Origin: Amphibalanus amphitrite
Lineage: Eukaryota > Arthropoda > Thecostraca > Balanomorpha > Balanidae
Assembly: GCF_019059575.1 (NCBI RefSeq)
Contig: NW_024881627.1
Span: 62,001-126,000, forward strand
DNA length: 64,000 nucleotides
Direction of reading: 5' to 3'
Under the pieces are notes generated by a model, which saw only the letters and a list, made by a program, of their open reading frames with translations, ran no database searches and was not told the origin of the DNA. The position numbers were made by a program, and so were the translations under genes. Shown here one piece after another: positions 24,497 to 36,000 of the stretch (its first letter is position 1; each line of letters opens with the position of its first letter).

Positions 24497-27047
24497 ACCG
24501 GAGAGGTCGGCCATACAGAGGGAGATTGACGGGACAGGAAGAGTCGGGGGACGGAAAGACGGAGGGACAGGGGAGACTGAGATGGCGAGAGACGATGGGA
24601 CAGGAAGAGGCGGAGAGATGGAGAAACAGGGAGCGGCAGAGGAGGATAATTTCTTTAGACTGGAAGAGACGGAGACGGGATAGACTAGCAGAACTGGAAT
24701 CGGCATGGATGCAGGGGGAGGTGGATGGGAATGGGGGAGAGACTAGGAGTGACGCTAGACGGGGACGGACAGACAGGTAGTCTAGAGGGATGGACGAAAG
24801 AGGAAGGGAAATGGAGACTGGGAGAAGACGGGCGCTGTTACTTACAAAAGAGTTTGTGAATACCCAGTTGAGGAGAGCTATGAGGGAAGGTTATGTGACG
24901 GTTTAGCCCGCACTCTAGACAGATCGCTGATGTATATTCTCCGGCCGGAGCGGTGCTGATCGTGGTTCGGGCCGTGGCGGGCCGAGAACCCCGCCTGAGC
25001 TGTGTATGTTTTACGGGCAGTGTACAGAGATGTTACGGTTTGTCACACGGGAGTAATTACTGGGGACTCGCCGCGAGAGGAGATCTAATATTGAGTGAAA
25101 AACAACGCATAATGCTGATCAAACTTAGCCTGCTGGGGATAGTGCCGCTGCGGTGTTTTGAGAGTGGCTTTGATGCGGCTGAGTGCAGGCGATGTAACAG
25201 CCAGAGGCGCTAACTGAGTGGTAGTGATAAGATCGGCCGGACGGCCCGAACAGTGTGCTAACGCCGACGCATTTCTTTCTCGCTGGATGATGGCGTTCCG
25301 CCCCCTCGCTGTGCCGATATGGCTCTGGGCGCAGCAGGCTCCGTCGTAAGGCGTGACGACTCCGGCCCGGCCCGCCTGCTCAGCAGTCCTGGGACACTGG
25401 GCAGAGGCCGGGCCCGCCACCTGTTTTGTTTTGTCTTTCACCGAGCAGAGGGGCTGAGTCGCCCTAGTTTGACAGAGGCCCTCGGACACGAACCGGGCTG
25501 GGGCGCCGCCGCGAACGGGCGAGAGCAGATGGAAGCCGCACTCCTAATACGCACTGAATGTCTGCACCACTAGAAGCTATCTTGGTTCTAAATCCGCTGT
25601 GAATACACGCCAAAGAAACGCGAAATGTTTTGCTTGTGGAGCGAAGTTGACCGTGCTACGTCATCAGATTCCATGCACGAACATGGAATTCAGTACCCCC
25701 CCCCCCCCCAGCTTTACAAATGCCAGAACTTATCACGTGACCAACCGAACCGGCCATCAGCCCATAGATCCACAGAAGCTGGTGGTCCGAGTCACACACA
25801 TAGAACGCGATCATTTCTCGGGAGATGCCCACTGGAATGTGGGTCCCAGGTGGTGAGACGGGAGCAGAGAAATGCAGGCCGTTAGCGTTAGCGACGCTCC
25901 TCCCTCGGGATAGGCGCGTTACTGCAGCTGGAAGGCGTCTTCTATCGCGGCTGGGTCACCCCTCCACAGGTGTGTCGCGGATTGAATCACATGCCTTCAG
26001 ATAGGCCGAATGATGTGGCCCTACACATGAAAAAACTGATGCCATAACTGGTTGTCTATCTTGTGACTGTGGTTGTCTTGTGGTCGAGTTATGCTCATTC
26101 CCCACGCATTACAGGTTTACGTAAGAGACACAGTAGTTATCAGGTTTGTTTTGTGTTGAAAGGTGAGCCTCACCTGTGCCATCTATATTTCTCTCTTCAT
26201 AAACGCAGGAAAGAGCAACGCGGCAGGCCGACAGGCCTGAATGTAAACACACCGACATACGCCCTGCGGCCGACACGATTCGGGCCGTACAACACTCTGA
26301 CAACGCCGGACCGCACCGCGGCGGAACGGTCCTGACCTAACACCCCCTCACGGCGACCGGGCGTTCACTGAACACTCGCCCCGGCCCGCCCTCACACACA
26401 ACCACACATACAAACACAGACACAGACACACGTCGTACAGCAGCTTCACACACTAGATCACTTTTCGCTGCATCAAAACGTGCTCACAATCCGCCTGATC
26501 GCCTCCACGTGACGAACTCACGCGGGCTGCTCCCGCTGACTGCGCACCCGGCTCGGGCTGAATCTCGCGATCTGACGAGGTTCCTGTAAGAGCTCCGTTT
26601 CCTAGTGCCTGGCATTCAGTTACCCCAGCGGGGCCACTGGCGACCTACCCCGGCCCCCGTCTCGACTGCTGACCCATCCAGCCGATCGGCACTTGACAGG
26701 GCGAGCTGAGCGGTCCTGGTACTTCCACTGATCGTCGGGGGCACTCAGCGACACACGCACTCGGGGTGCCGGACTCTGGCACTCCGAGCGGTCAGCAGCG
26801 GTCCGAGCCCACGACTGTGCCACAGGCGCTAGGCCAGGTCGGTAGCGAAACACCTTCCCAGCCCGACCGACCAGTCAGTACCCTGTCCACTCACAGACAA
26901 CTTGTGGAGCTCCTCCGAACCCCAGGTTGACCCGCCGCCGCCAGGCAGCGCCACTGCGCCCTGACGGCGGCGGCGGGCGGACAGACACACGGCGCGTTCC
27001 GTACAGTCTCACAGAGTCCGCCGTACAGTCTCACAGAGCTCACTGAC
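24497..27047. other. Spacer between convergent LAPTM and CUL4 3' ends
   Basis: Both flanking genes end into this 2.5 kb, so it should contain both 3' UTRs. The first ~300 bp is a purine-rich GGGA/GAGAC degenerate repeat, there is a C-run near 25690, and a CA-rich simple repeat at 26390-26435. I found no convincing AATAAA close to either stop and no further gene. Confidence 0.5.
26390..26435. repeat. CA-rich simple repeat
   Basis: Imperfect CACA/CAGACA runs (CACACACAACCACACATACA and following) of about 45 bp in the spacer 3' of CUL4. Confidence 0.8.
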
Positions 27048-30000
27048 TCAGGCCACGTAGTTGTACGTGTTGGGACTGTCCTTGTCCCGCTCCATGTAGT
27101 CACGGTCGATGAGAGATTCGATCCGCTTCTTCAGATCGGTCGGCTGCGGAAAGGAGAGGAGTGTTTCAGGCAGGGGTAATTTGTTTTAAATATGCACAGC
27201 ATAGAGCACATATTGTGCGCTTATTTACCATTTACCCCTCTGAAAATTAAAAGATAACACCCAAGAGTAAAGTTGCCAACGAACAAGCAGCCGATAAAGG
27301 CACGTAGCTCCTCTAATTCAATCTCGCATGCAGAAGCATGCACTTCCATCATATAAAGACCGAATTATCAGCCACAACGTCGTCACGACCTTACCAGGAC
27401 GTCCCCCGCTGTACAAGTACAGCTCTTTCGAACACGTACCTTGACCTGGAACTGCGACTTGAGCTGGTGATACAGCTCCGATATGAGCAGGCTGTGGGAG
27501 AGCGACTTGCGCATCTTCATGATGCGCACGATGGCGGCGTCAATCTGGTACTGTCGGTCCTGGAAGACGCGCTCCTCCGTGTCCTTCTGTTCCTCCATCT
27601 GAGTAGAGAGGGCGCGGAGGAGTGTTAGGTAGAGTGGGGAATATTCGCTCAACCCGAATTCACGCAGACTGAGAAACGAGAAACTTCATAAGAAATTACG
27701 ACTTGCAACAATTTACACCCTCACAAGAACAAAACCGTCAGTATTATCCACCACAGTGCTAAAACTCAGCCGTTATTCCACAAAGACCATCACTCTCCCC
27801 CCCCCCGCCCGCCACTGACCGTCTCTTTGAGCTGGATCTGGTTGATTTTGATTCTGTACAGCTGGTGAGTGAACTCGCGGTTAAACACAAACTTGTCGCC
27901 CGGGTTGATGTCCTTCCCGCGCGGCACCTTCTGTATCACTCGCGCCTTGCCGCAGGCCAGCGACTGCACCGTGCGCCTCAGCTCGTCCTTCTGTGGGTGG
28001 TGGGGCAAAGAGGGGGTCAGCGGTGGAATATACCTGCGCCGCCTTCCGCGCAGAGACGAAACTGAGAGCGGCGAGCGCAGAATAGCACAGGCCGAACGTT
28101 CTCTGGTGTGCTGCGAACAAGTCCATTGCGAAAAAAGGAAATGAGAGAAACGCCATGGATAAAACGTCGGACATTTGGATGACAAAAACATGTTTGAGTC
28201 AATAGTCGTCTGCACCACAACGTGAAACTCAGTGTGAAACGGAAATAAATCTAAGGGAAGCTACGTCCTACTGCAATTTTAATGCAATCCGACATTCTTT
28301 CACAAACCATCCCGTCCCATATCGTACCTCGATTTTGGTGGAGGCCTGCACTTCCTCCAGCGTCAGCTCGGTGCTGTCGTTGAACAGCAGCAGCACCAGC
28401 GCCTGGTATAGGGACACGTGCAGCTCCTTGTACCCCTGTAACGCGAAAGGAACGAGATGTGCGAGTTGTATACGAGATTAATATGCGGACTTGGACAGCA
28501 CCGTGCGGATACAGAGACACAATATGCTCGTCGATAGATGGAGGGCATAACAATGAAAGAATACAAGTAGACCGAAGATCCACCACGATATTGAAAAAAA
28601 AAACACAGTATAGACACGGAGACATTGAGAGCAATGTCACCATCCGTCCACCGTGTCCCTATCTATACTCACTCCAGCTTTTTAAACAGCCGGTTGAATA
28701 ACCACACACCATAGGATACCCAGCCAATAGTCAATTGAACGTCCAGTGGTGTTTGGCTCTATCGGGTAGTACCCATTGCCCTGGCCGCTGCGCTACTCAC
28801 GCATTTGAAGTTTCCCCGGAGCAGGCAGTGCCCGAGCGAGGGCTGCCACTGCAGCTTCCGGCCGCTGTGCTTAGACAGGTAGAACTCGTTGAAGGTCTTC
28901 TGCAGGGTGAACATGTCTGGCGGCAGGTGCGCCTCCACCGGCGGGTACGTCGGCCAGTAGCCCATCGTCAGGATGTTGACGTTCAGGTCGAGCGACGGCG
29001 GCTTCCGCTGGTTGGCCAGGTGCTGCGGGGGAGACACGGCATAACTCAGACACGGAACGGGGTAGGCAACACAACACGCAGAGAAAACAATACATTGTGA
29101 GCTAGCATACTTGCAGTCGACTGCACGAATAGCAAATGTTATCACAATGTAGTTTTACCCCTAGATTTCTACTTTTCTCTTGGGCTACGGTCTGCCGTCT
29201 AATAAAAGAGCTACCGTCCCTCGATAGCTGATTTCCGAAAAAAACTTCTGATCTCTCAACTCGATCTCACCACGCTCGTGACACGTGGTGACTGGTGAAT
29301 GCACCAAGGAGCATCGTGTCCCCAACATTACTTTACGTGTTCCGACTCCGGCAATCGGCATAGACTGAAGAAAAACGACACTTCAAGGGGGCACCCGGAT
29401 TTGAACCGGGGACCTCTCGATCTGCAGTCGAATGCTCTACCACTGAGCTATACCCCCTCACGGACACTCACGTTCGAAAACCGCAGGGAATTCGAGTGTC
29501 TATTTGGCACTTGCCGTAGCAAGCGCACTCAAGGCAAAAATATATGTACATTCGTATTCGCATTATGTAATATCCCCGGTGCTACTTCACAATACGAACC
29601 AGTGGGCCATTGTGAAAACCCCAGACATTGCGAAAACTCAGCCCTGGCTGACCTGTTTGAAGGTGAGCATGATGTCCTTGCTGAGCTCCATGTCCTTGAA
29701 CATGCCCTCCAGCTTGGACGTGAAGCCGGCGCCGCACTCCTGCTTCAGCTTGCTGAGCATCGACTTTTCGGCGTCCACGCTGGCCGACTTTCCCAGCAGC
29801 AACCGCTTGGCCAGGTCCTGCGGGCGAGATAGGCGGGTGGGGTACGGACGGTGAGACGGGGCATGGATGGTGAGCGATGGTAAGGACGGCACAACGCGGG
29901 GCATAACCGAATCGATGGTAAAAGGTCAGACGACCGAGACCCCACGAAGGGTGGCGGTAATTGTGACAGACGAACTCAAAATGTGCGCACATAACTTTCG

Positions 30001-33000
30001 GACACAACTGCAAGACGAAAATACTTATTACGAGCGAGCGAGCGCAGCGAGCGAAGTGAGTCTTTTCAATACAATACAACCAGTGGCGCGGGAACTTCTT
30101 CCAGACTGGGGGGGCTGAACCATAATAGAAATCAACCTAGGGTACCCCCAAATCTAGTTTTCTCACCGGTTTTAGGCCACTTATTTTTCAGACCTTGGCC
30201 TTTTCAACAACAACAAAAAAAAACGAAAATATTTTCAAAAAGTGAGGTATTCCGTCTCAGCTGAGTGAAGAAACTACCGTTTTGGCAACCTGGAGTAAAG
30301 GTTTTAATCTGCCAAATGAGTTGCCGAGCCAGTGAAATAGGTGGATTTTTCACTTACATGCTTTCTTCCTTTGTGACCCATTCATTCATTCATTCGTTTA
30401 TTGACCTTGGGTATCGGGGGGGGGGGGGGGGGAGAGACACAAACGCAAACATGGCACATTAAAACGATGCAAGCAAGACAGGATAAAATACATTAAAAAC
30501 AACCCTCAGTCCATCAATGATCTCTAGCGATTCGGCGCGGCGCGGGCTAACCGCCCGTGGGACCTCGGAAGTCGGAACCATCTCGACTCCGGGCCTAGAT
30601 ATTTGTAAGCAACATATAACGCGCAATCGGCAATCGATGAGTACAGACGAAACGTTCGGCAAACGGCGGACACTACATGAAGGCTCTAAGGACGTCGTAA
30701 CAGAGTTTCGGGGCATTAACATTCGTGTACATTGATAGAACGTCGGGGAGGGAATCGGCCTCGTTAAAGCTTGAGACGTTGCGTGTCAGCCTACATTGTC
30801 GTATGACATGATCCTCATCCTGTACGAACGGACCACACGAACATAGGACCCACAACCCCTAATTTGGGGAGGACAAGCTGCCCGACGGTTCCTGGCCTCA
30901 TGAAACGTTGTGGGGCACCGCCCCCACGGCCGCAGAGTTGTGGGGGCAAGCTTCCCCCACTGCCCCCTCCCCCGGTTCCCACGCCTATGTATAAATCTAT
31001 GAAATTATGTTGGTAGATTTCCGATTTCGATTCCTCCAGCTGGGGGGGCTCAAATACATTACGAGCCCCCCCAGCCGAAAAGCTGGGGGGGCTCAGCCCC
31101 CCCTAGCCCCCCCGGTTCCCGCGCCACTGAATACAACTACAACAATTCAATACAACGGAAAAATCTCAGTATGAGCGGCCCGGCCCGGCCCGCCTGTAAC
31201 GCTTTTGAGAGGCTTATATCTCAGCAACCGCTGGACCGATTGGCCTGCGGTCTTTTTTGCTGGGTAGCCCCATCCCTTCTACCCCGTAATTGACTACTTT
31301 TGATACATCTCAGTAACCGTCGTGGCACGTGCCACGTGAAAAGTCAAGGGTGTTCAAGCAGTTTTGCAAAAGTAATGATTTTGAGAGGCCCATATCTCAG
31401 CAGCCGCTTGAGCAATTGTCTTGCGGTAATTTTTATAGGGTAGCTGCATCCCTTCTACCAAAGGTCGGATACTCTTGATCTATGTGAGTGGCCCCCACTG
31501 CACGTGCAAAATACAAAAAGAAGAGGTGCCAAATCTGTTCCCATTTCAGTAACTCGGTAATTACTGGGGCGATTTCGCTGAAACTTGGCATACAGGTAGG
31601 CACCCACCAGGCAATGCATTCCCATGTGTTGCGGTTAGGGTGCTACTGCACGTGCGCACATGCAGGGGGCGTTTCCAGATCTCGAGAACGGCTGGGCCGA
31701 TTGCGCTCAAATTTGGTACACGGTTGGGGACCGGTTAGTAGGGTGCCGTGCAAGTCATTTTGGACCCCGTTTGCACGTGCGCACGTGCAGAATGCCGCTC
31801 CCAGATCTCAGGAACGGCTGGGCCGATTGCATTCAAATTTGGCACACCGCTAGCGACCGGTTAGAAGGGTGCTTTGCACAAGCCCGTTGGAAGTACCCTC
31901 TCGCCCTTCCGCACGTGCAGGGCTCACTATCTCGCTCGCTCGTTCTTCGCCAAAAGGCGTTTTACTGGTCGTAAAACGTTACAAATCGTAACTCCATCCA
32001 ACGCCACGTTACCGCGGTACGGGGACCCGCAGTTGCTACTGTATATGCAGCGACCCTGAGCAAATTGTCCCAGCACCCTCACAGGGAACAACGATAAGCT
32101 GCCAGAGGGCACGCACAGAAAACCTCAGCTGCTCTTGTACAGGGACCGGCAGTCGATATCAATGTTATCGGTTGTTACTGGACAGGACAGACGGCTAGCG
32201 TTGGGGTTCGTGTACAGTAGCAACTGCGGGTCCCCGTACCCTAACAAAAGCATGGTATGTACTGTTTTGTTTTTTGTTTTGTTGGGTTAGGCCCTTTCGG
32301 TCCAATGAGACCATTTCAGAGCCAGGAGGATGATAGGATATAGGGGGAGACATTGGTCTGGGCAGGCACCCTAGTGAGTCGCCGGGGCTGAGCCCGTCCA
32401 GAGGACAGGCCACCCAGCCCCAAGGCACTCACTGCACCCGGCTACGGGGTGCGCTCCCTCGGGAGCAGCGGTGCCGCTCCAAGGGAGCAGCCCGCATGAG
32501 ATAAAGTTGCCTGTCCAGCCCGGAGGGGGGTTGCGGCGTGGAGGAGAAGGATTTCAGTATCCTGAGGATAGAAGCACGGAACGGTGTGATATGTACTGAC
32601 GGTGCGCACCTTTTTGTAGAAGGCCTCAAAGACGTCCTTGCCGTGTATGAAGCGGAAAAGCACCATGATTTTGTCCATGAGCCGCTCCAGTTCCTCCTCG
32701 GTGGCTTCCTTGTTACCGGAGCGCAGCTTCGTGTCGATGTACTTGGCTGAGGATGGCCGGGGAGGGGAGGGTCAGGTGCTGGGTCAGGTGCACAGTACAC
32801 AGTCAGGAGTGAGTACCTACACCGAGCGACACCGACGACATGTAATAATTTCGGTATGAATGTCAAGTGAAAAGGTCAGAATGGAAAGGTCAGACTAAAT
32901 AAACGCACTACTGCCGCTAGATTAAACCGGTGGGTGTCTAGCCACCCACACGGGACCACTCATGTTACGGCCGCCGCCCCCACTGACCGATCATCTCTGC

Positions 33001-36000
33001 CGGCTTGTTCTGTCGCTGGTTGATGAAGTTCTCGAAGGCGTCCCGCAGCAGCTGCATGAACTTGTCGTTGTTCTGGAAGCACTGGACCATGATGTTGTCC
33101 ATGTGGTCTTTGAACTCGAGCAGCTCCTGGACCATGGCGCGGTCCTTCTCCTCGTCCACCACAATCGTACGGCCGCGCTTCTGTCGAACGGCAGCAGGAG
33201 ACGCACACACGTCAGAACAGAACGACGGGTGAGGCAACTCACAGTCGATGCTCCAAACATCGACTAAACAAGGCGTATGATGAATGCCATGGATGATGGT
33301 TGCTAGAAGTGTGACATCAAATAATACATCGTAGTTGTTGTTTATTGCATATTCGTTTTCTTCAAACAATCAACGAGGGAGCCACGAAGGCCAATAGAGA
33401 AATTAAACCTTTGAAAAGTATCCTGAATGCTTTGCAGCCTGTAATGTGAAACATTTACAAACTCTTTGAGCCCAGCCCACGCCACCAGCCACTGCCGCCC
33501 ACCTTGACGTAAGTGCTCATGCCGGTGCCGAGTTCGACCAGGCCGTTTTTGACGCGGGAGACGAGGCTGTAGAGGAGTCGCAGCTCCTGGTGGCGGCCCT
33601 GCTCCAGCAGCTGGTCCAGCCCCTTCTGCAGCAGCGTCACCAGGTGCTCGCTGATCAGCTGCTTCTCCACCGAGTAGATGAGCATGCGCCGCGTGCTGGC
33701 GTCCAGGTAGTAGAGCAGCCGCTCGTGCTCCTCCTGGAGGCGGCGGTCCACGTGCGCCAGGTACTGGGGCACGTCCCGCTCGTGCAGCAGCCGCTGGCCC
33801 TCGGCCGCGTACAGCCGGTCCGTGGCCTGCAGGAACCTGCGGTGACACGGCGCACAGTGACGGTCACAGGGCGGTCATGGGCGAGGGACGGGCAATGACA
33901 GCAGCAGGGATGACGAAATTGGATGAACCCACCATTTGCCGCAGGAGGTAATGAAGTATCGCGAGTGGCTGACGGATGTAAGTCGAAAGAAAGGCAGAGG
34001 CACCTATATCCTATAAGAACACTCTGAGTACCAATAAAATTAAAAGGCCAATACATTTCCCAATAAAATGTCGTTTCAAGCTACAAAAACGCAGTACGAG
34101 GCCCCGTAATATCCACGCGAGCGGCCAGTCCGACGTTCCCAGTCTCTGGCAATGGTATCACGGTGTTCCCACCTGTCCTCAAAGGCCGCCTGGTAGATCT
34201 GCAGGTCACAGAGCATGCGCAGTAGCGACTTGAGCAAGATGCGGTCGACGGCCTCGCCGGCGCGCTCGCAGCCGATCAGGGACAGCAGGCCGGTGACGGT
34301 GCGGTTCTGGACCAGCTCGTCGGTGATGACGTGGGTCCGGAACGTGTCCAGACCCATGTCCCTACAAAGAGGCGGAGCAACGTCTCAGGAGACGCACTAA
34401 TCGACGACACTGGCGTGCCACAAAGGAAGGTGATGACTGATGAGTCAAGACTCATCACACACGCGGGAAATACTATTTGATAGTGAAATGTTACCTCTTT
34501 ATGTTACAACTTCACCATATACCGTAAGGTTCCACACTCCCTTGTCTGGCCAAGATGGACAAAAAAGCATGTTCAGAAGCAGATGCAAACCGGACTAACT
34601 AGGTGACCGTCTTCCCCTAGCAATTCCCTTTCTAAGCACGCCCCGTTTCCCGTGTTTCCACTGACCATATGCTGAGCACGGCCGGACTCTGCAGCACGTA
34701 GGTGCGGTCTAGGTAGAGGAAGATGCTGCGCACCATGATCATCTGCCGACAGTGGTTCTGCCAGCACTCGTTCATGGCGCGCAGGAACAGGTCACGGTCG
34801 GCCAGCTCGTCTCCCAGAAATCCCAGCACCTGCTGCTTCACGTGCGCCTCCGTCAGCGCTGAAATATGATGATGGATGTCAGCCGGCTGAAACCCTGGGT
34901 GAATGATCAATGTGTCAGCACTGAAACGAGGAAATATAGGTGTCAGCACTGAAAACCTATGTCGAATTGATACGCGCGAAGAGACTGCGTCCGTATTGAG
35001 ACTGAATCGGTAAATGGCGGGTCTCAGCCATTGCTGAAGCAACAAATGACCGATCTCTGTAAGTAAATAATGAACATTTAACACCTAATGGGTTTCTAGC
35101 AAATTGCGCATCCACTGACTTGCCTCAATGTGAGTTCTGATTAGGCTCTCAGCACAAGTCGAAGTTCTTCCCCTCGGGTTAGCGTACCGCCGACCATAGC
35201 CCAGATACTTTGGTGCCAGAGGTGGCCGCGGCTGCGGCCCTGCAGCCCCCAAGCTGCGTGCGGTCCGTTAAATTCAGCTCATTTTATCGTCTCTATAACG
35301 TTTCTGTGTCCGTTCTGATGTTGCCGAGTAGGCAGAGTCTCGAACGGCCACGCACGGACACCCAAGCAACACATGCTCCGGTACCGGTGTGTCCGGGCCC
35401 TCGCGGCACACCAGGCAACGCACCGCTGGGCAGGACAGGTCGCTGCACTGTGGGCAGTCGCGCTTAGGGCGGCGTCCGATTCTGTGCAGGTAGCTCTGCG
35501 AGCGGCTCCAGTGTCCCGCCCGCAGCTGGTGGATACTGACCACACCGTTCCGGCCCTCCGAGACCAACGGCACCGGCATACGGGCCTCCGTGATCGTCTT
35601 GAAAAAGCTGTCTGGCCAGCTACGACGCCCTACCTTAGTGGAGGAGAGATCAACAGCCTTCACGATAAAGCGGATATCCGTCGGTACGGCGGACTTCGCC
35701 AGCGCGTCCGCTATTTCGTTTCTGCTTTTGCATCAACTTATCATACAATAAAGCGAATTTAATTCAATTAACCCGCGCCCGGCTGGGGGTCCTGGATTTC
35801 CACGCCCTGCTGGGGGGGGGGGGGTGTTTGAACACCCCCCCCCCTTCTAACTCGGCTCCTGGGCCACGTAGCGATACGCGGAAGGCGGCGTTCGAAAGAG
35901 CGTCAAAAATAATGACGAAATCACTTCGGTCAATTTTTTGGTCAGGTCAAAGGTCAGGTCACCAGAGGTCATTGAAGGCAAAATTTCGCCGATTTCCAGG

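Larger units (their letters stand above)
30027..31990. mobile_element. Repeat R, copy 1 (interrupted by a hAT element), in a CUL4 intron
   Basis: The sequence GAGCGAGCG..GAGTCTTTTCAAT before the hAT and GGAAAAATCTCAGTATGAGC after it are contiguous in the reverse-complement copy at 61900-63985. The right part contains degenerate tandem units of about 120-130 bp with the phrases AGATCTC.(A/G)GAACGGCTGGG and CCGATTGC.(C/T)TCAAATTTGG and CACGTGC-rich stretches. It ends near CTCGCTCGCTCG at about 31945. There is no coding capacity and the class is unknown. The outer borders are approximate. Confidence 0.65.
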
